Assembly: GCA_029266295.1 (NCBI GenBank)
Contig: JAQSXD010000167.1
Coordinates: 1-7,914 of the forward strand
Source: Bacillota bacterium
Lineage (GTDB): Bacteria > Bacillota > Clostridia > Peptostreptococcales > Anaerovoracaceae
Length of the DNA stretch: 7,914 nucleotides
Direction: 5' to 3'
Position 1 is the stretch's first letter; each line of letters begins with the position of its first letter. A model generated the notes under the pieces. That model was not told the origin of the DNA and did not search any database. It saw only the letters and a list, made by a program, of their open reading frames with translations. Shown here piece by piece: positions 1 through 5,679 of the stretch. A program made the position numbers and the translations under genes.

Positions 1-28
1 TGGCCGTGAATAGGCAAACTTGTTTTTT

Positions 29-33
29 GGAGG
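29..33 (+). promoter_or_regulatory. Ribosome binding site of cbiM
   Basis: GGAGG lies 5 nt before the ATG at 39. It selects that ATG over the in-frame GTG at 6, which would add 11 residues ahead of a normal signal peptide. The 28 nt before this site show no recognisable promoter or riboswitch core; the operon leader lies mostly outside the window. Confidence 0.85.
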
Positions 34-38
34 TTTTT

Positions 39-791
39 ATGAAATCAAAAAAGCAAAGATTCCTGATTGCAGCAACAGCAGCGCTTACGATTGTATTCGG
101 TTGCGTTGAGAGTGTCAGCGCCATGCATATCATGGAAGGCTATCTGCCGCTGAACTACTGTGTGATCTGGGGAGTCCTCTGTATCCCATTTTTGATCATC
201 GGACTAAATTCTATTAAAAAGACCATTGAGCAGAACCGGAAGGCGCTGCTGATTCTCGTTATGATAGGCGCATATGCTTTTGTCCTCTCTGCACTGAAGA
301 TTCCTTCTGTTACAGGGAGCAGTTCCCATCCTACGGGAACGGGTCTTGGCGCGATTCTTTTCGGACCTACTGCGATGTGCGTAATCGGTGTCATCATCCT
401 CTTGTTTCAGGCGATTCTTCTCGCCCACGGCGGATTGACTACCCTAGGAGCAAATACGTTCTCCATGGCCATTGCCGGTCCGTTTCTCGCATACGGAATT
501 TATATGCTATGTAAGAAGTTGAATGTTCCCAAATCAGCAGGCGTATTTCTTGCAGCGGGGTTAAGCGATCTCTTTACATACAGCGTAACCGCTTTCCAGC
601 TGGCTCTGGCGCACCCGTCGGAGGTAGGCGGCTTTCAGGCATCCTTTGTGGAATTCCTCGGGATCTTTGCAGTGACACAGGTTCCGCTGGCCATCATAGA
701 AGGACTGCTGGCCGTTGTGGTAATGAAAGGCCTTGAATCTTATGCGAGACCGGAGCTAACCGAGCTGAGATATTTAGAGGGAGGAAACTGA
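39..791 (+). CDS. cbiM: CbiM, substrate-binding S-component of the ECF cobalt importer
   Basis: Integral membrane protein that captures Co2+ and hands it through the CbiMNQO complex. The 250-aa product has a basic N-terminus (KSKKQR), a hydrophobic stretch and a likely cleavage site after Ala28 (SVSA|MHIMEG). The mature protein would thus start Met-His, as in the CbiM/NikM family, where the new N-terminus and the following His help form the metal site. Further family motifs are visible: SVTGSSSHPTGTGLGAILFGP around residues 90-110 (His97), LLAHGGLTTLGANTFSM around 127-143 and VTQVPLAIIEGLL around 212-224. Several membrane helices fill the rest. The start at 39 is chosen from the GGAGG site and the signal peptide. 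cbiN begins one base after the stop. NikM proteins for nickel look similar; the cbi neighbours point to cobalt. Confidence 0.96.
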   Translation: MKSKKQRFLIAATAALTIVFGCVESVSAMHIMEGYLPLNYCVIWGVLCIPFLIIGLNSIKKTIEQNRKALLILVMIGAYAFVLSALKIPSVTGSSSHPTGTGLGAILFGPTAMCVIGVIILLFQAILLAHGGLTTLGANTFSMAIAGPFLAYGIYMLCKKLNVPKSAGVFLAAGLSDLFTYSVTAFQLALAHPSEVGGFQASFVEFLGIFAVTQVPLAIIEGLLAVVVMKGLESYARPELTELRYLEGGN

Positions 792-792
792 T

Positions 793-1086
793 ATGAAGAA
801 GAACATAACTGTCGTTCTTATTTTGCTGCTGCTGGTTGTGGTCATCGCTGTAACGCCGCTGCTTCTCATCAAGGACTCCGAATTCGGCGGAGCAGACGGA
901 GCGGCTGAAGAAGCCATTACCGCAATCAACCCCGATTATCAGCCTTGGGCAGCCTCCTTATTGGAACCGCCGGGAGGAGAAACAGAATCCCTGCTGTTTT
1001 GTCTGCAGGCAGGAATCGGAGCAGGGATTTTCGGCTTTGGTTTTGGGTACCTTGTGGCTAGAAAAAAATACCAGAAGGGTGTTTGA
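793..1086 (+). CDS. cbiN: CbiN, small membrane subunit of the cobalt importer
   Basis: Small 97-aa accessory subunit required with CbiM for Co2+ uptake in this transporter family. It shows the standard CbiN plan: a hydrophobic helix at about residues 5-26, an extracytoplasmic loop at about 27-65 carrying EFGGADGAAEEAI and the family motif PDYQPWAASLLEPPGGETES, then a second helix at about 66-88 rich in Gly and Phe, ending in a short basic tail (ARKKYQKGV). GGGAGG at 779-784 precedes the ATG by 8 nt and lies inside the end of cbiM. The stop of cbiM and the start of cbiN are one base apart, so translation is probably coupled. Length is normal for the family and no defect is seen. Confidence 0.96.
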   Translation: MKKNITVVLILLLLVVVIAVTPLLLIKDSEFGGADGAAEEAITAINPDYQPWAASLLEPPGGETESLLFCLQAGIGAGIFGFGFGYLVARKKYQKGV

Positions 1087-1089
1087 TAG

Positions 1090-1854
1090 ATGTTCATTAT
1101 TGACAAACTCGCATATTCGTCCAAATTGCGTTATAAAAATCCGGCTGTAAAAGCCGCATTCGCTGTCGGCAGCTTGCTCATCTGCGTCGGCGCGCGATCG
1201 TTTGTCATTTCCCTCATCATTTTAATGATTATGGGAGGTCTTACCGTGTTGTCCGGTAGGATCTCCGTTTTGCGTTATTTTGGGTTGCTGATGATTCCCT
1301 TCAGCTTTCTGGCACTTAGCACGCTGGCCATTGTGTTTAATCTGTCGGAGCAGCCGTTGAATCTTTTCAACATTCCTATCGGCACTGTATACCTTGCGGT
1401 CAGTCAGAACTCTCTGAGGGAAGGTGTTTTATTAGTTGTCGTTGCGCTGGCTTCGGTTTCCTGTTTGTATTTTCTCACCTTATCCACGACGATGATTGAC
1501 CTTCTTACACTGCTGCAGAGACTCCGCTGCCCCAAACTTATGGTAGAACTGATGATGCTGATCTATCGGTATATCTTTGTACTCCTGGATATGGCAAGTG
1601 CCATTTCAACATCACAGAAATGCCGATTAGGAAATAAAGACTTTATGACAGAGCTGAGATCCGTCGGCCAATTGCTGGCGGTGCTGCTGATCCGATCACT
1701 GAAGAAATCTTCCCTGCTATATGACGCCATGGAATCACGGTGCTATGACGGTGAAATCAGAGTATTGAACGAATACCGGCCTGCAGAAATGCGGGATGCA
1801 GCAGGTGTTGCAGGATATCTGGCCATATTGATAGTTCTTGCTGTTATATTGTGA
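1090..1854 (+). CDS. cbiQ: CbiQ, transmembrane T-component (EcfT) of the cobalt importer
   Basis: Membrane scaffold that couples ATP hydrolysis by CbiO to cobalt movement through CbiM. The 254-aa protein opens with the family-like start MFIIDKLAYSSKLRYKNPAVK, then hydrophobic helices at about 22-55, 62-85, 110-130 and 238-254. The long cytoplasmic segment carries the two EcfT coupling motifs: QKCRLG at 176-181 and the better conserved DAMESRCYDG at 212-221, which contact the ATPase. The start is 3 nt after the cbiN stop and is preceded by AGAAGGGTG at 1073-1081. Length is usual for CbiQ. It is followed by a 78-nt spacer with two hairpins before cbiO, the only wide gap inside the transporter block. 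Confidence 0.95.
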   Translation: MFIIDKLAYSSKLRYKNPAVKAAFAVGSLLICVGARSFVISLIILMIMGGLTVLSGRISVLRYFGLLMIPFSFLALSTLAIVFNLSEQPLNLFNIPIGTVYLAVSQNSLREGVLLVVVALASVSCLYFLTLSTTMIDLLTLLQRLRCPKLMVELMMLIYRYIFVLLDMASAISTSQKCRLGNKDFMTELRSVGQLLAVLLIRSLKKSSLLYDAMESRCYDGEIRVLNEYRPAEMRDAAGVAGYLAILIVLAVIL

Positions 1855-1870
1855 GGGTTTGACGAAATCA

Positions 1871-1895
1871 TACGATGCCGCAGCATCAGGTCGTA
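1871..1895 (+). other. Stem-loop in the cbiQ-cbiO spacer
   Basis: GATGC (1874-1878) and GCATC (1883-1887) form a perfect 5-bp stem around the loop CGCA. TAC (1871-1873) and GTA (1893-1895) can extend it across a 5-nt bulge. Alternatively TACGA (1871-1875) pairs with TCGTA (1891-1895). No U-run follows, so it is not an intrinsic terminator. Folding in vivo is inferred. Confidence 0.5.
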
Positions 1896-1899
1896 GTGA

Positions 1900-1920
1900 C
1901 TCCGCCGGATCAAGGCGGAG
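1900..1920 (+). promoter_or_regulatory. Stem-loop overlapping the cbiO ribosome binding site
   Basis: CTCCGCC (1900-1906) and GGCGGAG (1914-1920) are a perfect 7-bp, GC-rich inverted repeat around a 7-nt loop. The 3' arm contains most of the GGAGG at 1917-1921 ahead of the cbiO ATG at 1933. A second purine run, AAAGGG at 1922-1927, lies just outside the stem, 5 nt from the ATG. The hairpin could lower or tune cbiO translation, or act as an mRNA-stability or processing element. It is not a terminator, since a purine run follows instead of U residues. Confidence 0.6.
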
Positions 1921-1932
1921 GAAAGGGTAAAA

Positions 1933-2820
1933 ATGAACGATCAAGAGAAATCTTCCGGACAGGAAGCCGTTTTATGTCTGGAAAATATATGTTATACTTA
2001 CGAGGATGGGACAGAAGCGCTGAAAGGTGTTGATTTGAATATCTTAAGAGGAGAGCGGCTGGCAATCATGGGGGCAAATGGCTCCGGAAAGTCCACGCTT
2101 TTCCTCACGCTGAACGGAATTCATAAACCGGCTTCAGGCAGGGTTCTTTTTTGCGGTGGCCCCGTAGATTACTCCAGAAAAGGTCTTCTTGACCTGAGGA
2201 GAAAAGTGGGAATCGTATTTCAGGATCCCGACAATCAACTTTTTTCTGCCAGTGTCACCCAGGAAATTTCCTTCGGAATCTTGAATCTGGGTGTTGCGGA
2301 AGCAGAAGCCCAAAAGCGCGTGGATCAGGTGATTGAAGAACTGAACATCACCGCATTTCGAGAGAAACCTACCCATTTTCTCAGCGGAGGCCAGAAAAAG
2401 AGAGTGTCCATTGCAGATATTCTGGTGATGGACCCTGAGGTGATCATTTTCGACGAGCCGGCGGCGGCTCTCGATCCGAAGCATTCGGCCATGGTGGACG
2501 AAATTATTGATGAACTGAGTGCAAAGGGAATCACCGTGATTCTCTCAACCCATGATGTAAATCGTGCACTGCTTTGGGCAGAGCGGATTGTGCTCCTGGA
2601 TGACGGAAGAATCCTTTCTCAGGGCACGCCGGAAGAGATCTTTACCAATGAAGCATTGCTGATGCGTACCAATCTGGAAAAGCCGGCAATACTTAAAATA
2701 TACGAATCCTTATGCGATGCAGGGATTCTGAGCAGGCAGCTGACCCTGCCCCGTTCTGCAGATGAATTGCAAAAGATAAAACGAGGTGAAAAATTAAGTC
2801 AGATAAAAAGGCAATATTAG
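1933..2820 (+). CDS. cbiO: CbiO, ATPase of the ECF cobalt importer
   Basis: Cytoplasmic ABC ATPase that powers CbiMNQ. All nucleotide-binding elements are present in the 295-aa product: Walker A GANGSGKST at 47-55, Q-loop Gln97 in VFQDPDNQLF (the QDPDNQ form is typical of ECF ATPases), signature LSGGQKKR at 150-157, Walker B VIIFDEP at 170-176, D-loop ALDP at 179-182 and switch His207 in STHD. The segment after Walker B reads PAAALDP where PTAGLDP is more usual, a mild variation. The C-terminal part (about 235-295) matches the short extension seen in CbiO. The last 28 nt overlap the proposed 5' end of cbiK in another frame. The start follows GGAGG and AAAGGG purine runs, the first partly inside a hairpin. 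Confidence 0.96.
   Translation: MNDQEKSSGQEAVLCLENICYTYEDGTEALKGVDLNILRGERLAIMGANGSGKSTLFLTLNGIHKPASGRVLFCGGPVDYSRKGLLDLRRKVGIVFQDPDNQLFSASVTQEISFGILNLGVAEAEAQKRVDQVIEELNITAFREKPTHFLSGGQKKRVSIADILVMDPEVIIFDEPAAALDPKHSAMVDEIIDELSAKGITVILSTHDVNRALLWAERIVLLDDGRILSQGTPEEIFTNEALLMRTNLEKPAILKIYESLCDAGILSRQLTLPRSADELQKIKRGEKLSQIKRQY
2783..2789 (+). promoter_or_regulatory. Ribosome binding site of cbiK, inside cbiO
   Basis: GAGGTGA sits a few nucleotides before the ATT at 2793, the usual place and form of a Shine-Dalgarno site. No ATG, GTG or TTG codon lies at that distance in the cbiK frame, so this site supports initiation at ATT. Confidence 0.7.
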
Positions 2821-3581
2821 TCGTAAGTTTCGGAACAAGCCATGAGACTACAAGAGAGAAAACCATCGGCGCCATTGAGAGAGAGGTTTCCGCCGCGTAT
2901 CCCGATTACGAAATCAGAAGGGCTTTCACTAGCGGTATGATCCTGAGGGTACTGGAAAAGCGGGATCAGATCAAAATCGATAACGTAGCGGAAGCGATGA
3001 AAAAACTTGTGGAGGAAGGCTTTTCTGAGGTTTTCGTGCAGCCAACCCACGTGATTCCCGGGGACGAATATGACAAAATGTCAGCGGATGTGGCTGCTTT
3101 TGCAGACCAGATCGATGTGCTGACAATCGGCAAACCGCTGCTTTATGATACCGATGACTACCTTGCTGTAATTCAAGGGATCATGAGTGAACTCTCCGAA
3201 CTGGGCAGCGAAGATGCGCTGGTCCTCATGGGTCATGGGTCAGAACATCCCATCAATGCCGCTTATGCAGCCATGGACTATCGATTTAAGGATGAGGGGT
3301 ATCCAAACGTCTTTGTCGGAACGGTGGAAGGATATCCGGATCTAGAGGTGGTTTTGAAGCAGGTGAAGAGCTTCGCGCCGAAAAAGGTCACGCTGCTGCC
3401 TCTTATGGTTGTAGCAGGAGATCATGCCGTCAATGACATGGCAAGCGATGAGGAGGACTCCTGGAAAACAGCTTTTGACAAGGAGGGCTATGAAGTGGAG
3501 TGTATCTTAAGAGGTTTGGGAGAATTTCCTGCTATCCGAACGATTTATCTGGAACATATTGCGCAAGAGATGAAGCTGTAA
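2793..3581 (+). CDS. cbiK: CbiK, anaerobic cobaltochelatase (sirohydrochlorin cobalt chelatase), probable ATT start
   Basis: Inserts Co2+ into (dihydro)sirohydrochlorin, the step that commits to the anaerobic cobalamin pathway. Read from ATT at 2793 the product is 262 aa, close to the roughly 264 aa of Salmonella CbiK, and opens MKSDKKAILVVSFGTSHETT, the conserved first strand of the family. The frame has a stop at 2787 and no ATG, GTG, TTG or CTG before the ATG at 2937, which would remove 48 residues including that strand and lacks a ribosome binding site. The metal-site residues are visible: His148 in LMGHGSEH, Glu179 in GTVEGYPD and His211 in GDHAVNDMAS, matching His145, Glu175 and His207 of Salmonella CbiK. 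No signal peptide is seen, so it is cytoplasmic. It overlaps cbiO by 28 nt and ends in tandem stops TAATAA. Function is near certain; the start codon is an inference. Confidence 0.93.
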   Translation: MKSDKKAILVVSFGTSHETTREKTIGAIEREVSAAYPDYEIRRAFTSGMILRVLEKRDQIKIDNVAEAMKKLVEEGFSEVFVQPTHVIPGDEYDKMSADVAAFADQIDVLTIGKPLLYDTDDYLAVIQGIMSELSELGSEDALVLMGHGSEHPINAAYAAMDYRFKDEGYPNVFVGTVEGYPDLEVVLKQVKSFAPKKVTLLPLMVVAGDHAVNDMASDEEDSWKTAFDKEGYEVECILRGLGEFPAIRTIYLEHIAQEMKL

Positions 3582-3595
3582 TAAGTGACTGCAAA

Positions 3596-3639
3596 GGAAC
3601 GACAACCAAGAACGATAACAAGGAAGGACAACCAAGAAC
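3596..3639 (+). repeat. Two direct repeats with a 26-nt period in the cbiK-cbiD spacer
   Basis: GGAACGACAACCAAGAAC (3596-3613) and GGAAGGACAACCAAGAAC (3622-3639) match at 17 of 18 positions. They lie in an A- and purine-rich spacer bounded by the inverted 6-mers CTGCAA (3589-3594) and TTGCAG (3655-3660). No coding capacity or terminator is seen. Role unknown: it may be a tandem duplication in a non-coding spacer or a protein-binding RNA motif. Confidence 0.75.
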
Positions 3640-3663
3640 AACCGGAAAGCGTAATTGCAGAAT

Positions 3664-3669
3664 GAGGGG
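3664..3669 (+). promoter_or_regulatory. Ribosome binding site of cbiD
   Basis: GAGGGG precedes the ATG at 3674 by 4 nt. It decides the start: the frame stays open back to 3500, but the extra codons overlap cbiK and the spacer repeats and translate to unrelated sequence. The ATG at 3662 has no such site. Confidence 0.75.
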
Positions 3670-3673
3670 AAAA

Positions 3674-4813
3674 ATGGAACGGTATGTGGTGAAGGATAAT
3701 AAGAAGCTTCGATGCGGCTATACCACGGGAAGCTGTGCTGCTGCCGCAGCCCGGCGCGCCGCGGCGCTGCTCCTTGGTGCTTCCATTCCCGATGATGAGG
3801 ATATCGTTCTGATCACACCAAAGGGTGTGACCCTGCAGCTAAAGCCCGAGTTGACAGAACTGGGTGAGGAATGGGCAAGCTGCAGGATCCGAAAGGATGC
3901 CGGCGATGATCCGGACATCACCAACGGGATTCTGGTTTGTGCCAGGGTATCAAAGCTGGCGGAGGAAGCAGGAATCGTCATCACAGGGGGAGACGGTGTG
4001 GGAACGGTCACCAAGCCAGGTCTGGCTTGTGCCATCGGCGAGGCGGCAATCAATCCAGTCCCCCGTGCCATGATCCTGGAGCAGGTAAAGGATGTCTGCG
4101 ATGAACTGGATTATGCCGGAAGCCTTCTGGTGGAGATTTCGGTTCCTCAGGGAAGTGAAATTGCAAAGAGAACATATAATCCCAGACTGGGAATCGTTCG
4201 AGGAATCTCAATTCTGGGAACCAGTGGTATCGTCGAACCCATGAGTGAGCAGGCTCTCATCGATACCATAAAGACAGAAATGAATGTGAGAAAAGCAGAG
4301 GGTGCAGAGTATCTGGTGATTACACCGGGAAACTATGGGGAAACCTTTCTGAAAAAATATTTAGGCAAGGATGAAATTGCAGCCGTGAAATGCAGCAATT
4401 TCATCGGAGAAGCCCTGGATTATGCGGAAGCACTGAAGTTTAAAGGTGTTCTTCTGACAGGGCATATCGGAAAGCTGATCAAAACATCAGCGGGTATTAT
4501 GAATACCCATTCAAAATATGGCGATGCCCGGATGGAAATCTTAACTGCCCATGCAGCGCTGGCCGGTGCTTCTCCAGCAGTCTTGGAAAGGCTGATTGAC
4601 TGTGTGACGACAGAAGATGCCATCACCGTTTTGGATGAGGCGCAAATCAGAGAACAAACACTGACTTCCGTACTGAAGAAGCTGGATTACCATATCAAAG
4701 AACGCGTCCATCATCAGGTGGAAATCGGTGCAGTCCTCTTTTCCAATTTCTATGGTTATCTGGGAGAGACTGAGGATGCAGCCAGGCTGAAATCTATGAT
4801 AAATTCTGCGTGA
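3674..4813 (+). CDS. cbiD: CbiD, cobalt-precorrin-5B C1-methyltransferase
   Basis: Methylates C1 of the corrin ring in the anaerobic pathway using S-adenosylmethionine; the fold is unrelated to that of the CbiL/CbiF methylases. The 379-aa product shows CbiD landmarks: LRCGYTTGSCAAAAARRA at about 12-28, RKDAGDDPDIT at 73-83, GGDGVGTVTKPGL at 105-117, RTYNPRLGIVRGISILGTSGIVEPMS at about 166-191, ITPGNYGE at 216-223, SNFIGEAL at 241-248, and LTGHIGKLIK at 261-270 followed by NTHSKYGDAR. Length is normal. The start at 3674 is set by GAGGGG. The upstream gap to cbiK is 92 nt and the downstream gap to cbiL 22 nt. The last coding bases share a 13-bp perfect repeat with the start of cbiL. Pathway neighbours confirm the assignment. 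Confidence 0.96.
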   Translation: MERYVVKDNKKLRCGYTTGSCAAAAARRAAALLLGASIPDDEDIVLITPKGVTLQLKPELTELGEEWASCRIRKDAGDDPDITNGILVCARVSKLAEEAGIVITGGDGVGTVTKPGLACAIGEAAINPVPRAMILEQVKDVCDELDYAGSLLVEISVPQGSEIAKRTYNPRLGIVRGISILGTSGIVEPMSEQALIDTIKTEMNVRKAEGAEYLVITPGNYGETFLKKYLGKDEIAAVKCSNFIGEALDYAEALKFKGVLLTGHIGKLIKTSAGIMNTHSKYGDARMEILTAHAALAGASPAVLERLIDCVTTEDAITVLDEAQIREQTLTSVLKKLDYHIKERVHHQVEIGAVLFSNFYGYLGETEDAARLKSMINSA

Positions 4814-4848
4814 AAACCAGAGGAATGAGGGACAAATGATAAATTCTG
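4796..4848 (+). repeat. 13-bp perfect direct repeat across the cbiD-cbiL junction
   Basis: ATGATAAATTCTG occurs at 4796-4808, encoding the last residues of CbiD (MINSA-stop), and again at 4836-4848, encoding the first residues of CbiL (MINSEE). Both copies are in frame with their own gene, 40 bp apart. Flanking bases do not match. It could be a short local duplication that supplied the cbiL start region, or chance. Confidence 0.8.
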
Positions 4849-5576
4849 AGGAGAAACAAACACGAAGAGGAAAATTATATGGGATAGGAGTTGGGCCCGG
4901 AGATCCGGAACTGATGACATTGAAAGCAGTACGGCTTATCCTGGAGTGTGATGTGATTGCTATCCCTTCTTCCGGAGGCGAAGCAAACGTCGCTTTTGAT
5001 ATTGCCAAAGGCGCAGTTCCAGAGCTGCCGGATAAGGAGCTTCTGGAGCTGTCCATGCCCATGATCAGAGACAGAGAAAAGCTCAAAGAAAGTCACGACC
5101 AAGCGGCGAAAGATGTGGCGGAAGTACTAGAGCAGGGGAAGAAAGTGGCGTTCTTGACGCTGGGAGATCCTTCTATCTACTCTACCTATATCTATGTCCA
5201 CAACCGGCTTGTGAATCAGGGCTATGATACGGAGATCATTCCTGGGATTCCATCCTTCTGCGCTGTGGCGGCGAGATTGAATGAGGGCTTGACAGAAGCT
5301 TCAGAGGCGCTCCACATTATTCCGGCGTCTTACGCGGGGCTTGAAGATGCCCTGCAACTGAAGGGCACCAGGGTTCTGATGAAATCAGGCAAATCCATCG
5401 GTAAGATCAAAACCTTGATCAGAGAACTGGAGTCTCCGGCTGAAGTCAAGACGGTAGAACGCTGCGGCATGGAGGGGGAGAGAGTCTTTCAGAACCTCGA
5501 AGCGCTGGATGAGGATGCAGGCTATTTTTCCATCCTTGTGGTTAAGGATGAGAAAGAGCAATGCAGTCATCAATGA
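4836..5576 (+). CDS. cbiL: CbiL, cobalt-precorrin-2 C20-methyltransferase
   Basis: SAM-dependent tetrapyrrole methylase that adds the C20 methyl group, the first ring methylation after cobalt insertion by CbiK. The 246-aa protein has the class-III methylase layout: glycine loop GVGPGDPELMTLKAV at 18-32, the CbiL-type segment FLTLGDPSIYSTYIYV at 106-121, and EIIPGIPSFCAVAARL at 133-148. The STYIYV and GIPSFCAVAARL forms separate CbiL/CobI from the other Cbi methylases. The N-terminus carries about 12 residues (MINSEEKQTRRG) before the first strand, slightly longer than usual and coinciding with the repeat shared with the end of cbiD. The start is supported by GAGGG at 4827-4831, 4 nt away. A spacer of 103 nt without visible genes follows before cbiF. 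Confidence 0.95.
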   Translation: MINSEEKQTRRGKLYGIGVGPGDPELMTLKAVRLILECDVIAIPSSGGEANVAFDIAKGAVPELPDKELLELSMPMIRDREKLKESHDQAAKDVAEVLEQGKKVAFLTLGDPSIYSTYIYVHNRLVNQGYDTEIIPGIPSFCAVAARLNEGLTEASEALHIIPASYAGLEDALQLKGTRVLMKSGKSIGKIKTLIRELESPAEVKTVERCGMEGERVFQNLEALDEDAGYFSILVVKDEKEQCSHQ

Positions 5577-5679
5577 AATTGCTGTAAAAACTGGAAGAAC
5601 TGATCGGTTGCATGCGATAAATTTAATGATTCCTGAAATCAGATTGTCTTGGGAATTAGGAAAGTAAGAAGGAGAAGTT
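5577..5679 (+). other. Non-coding spacer between cbiL and cbiF
   Basis: This 103-nt AT-richer spacer holds AAGGAG (5669-5674), the cbiF ribosome binding site, and a weak distant inverted pair CTGAT (5600-5604) / ATCAG (5638-5642). I see no convincing promoter pair, terminator or small gene in it. Confidence 0.6.

Noticed and set aside
6..38. GTG start of cbiM at position 6
   Set aside because: No ribosome binding site fits it; GGAGG and a normal signal peptide favour the ATG at 39.
1900..1932. Intrinsic terminator after cbiQ
   Set aside because: The GC-rich hairpin is followed by a purine run and the cbiO start, not by a U-tract.
2937..3581. cbiK starting at the first in-frame ATG (214 aa)
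   Set aside because: It would drop the conserved N-terminal strand encoded just upstream, has no ribosome binding site, and is about 50 residues short for the family.
3500..3673. N-terminal extension of cbiD back to 3500
   Set aside because: The extra residues overlap cbiK in another frame and the repeat spacer, look unlike CbiD, and GAGGGG sits right before 3674.
4541..5086. 181-aa open frame on the minus strand across cbiD and cbiL
   Set aside because: It is antisense to two well-conserved genes, shows no recognisable domain, and is low-complexity Ser-rich as expected from a shadow frame.
5577..5679. Internal promoter ahead of cbiF
   Set aside because: TTGCAT at 5609-5614 could pass as a -35, but no -10-like hexamer lies about 17 nt downstream.
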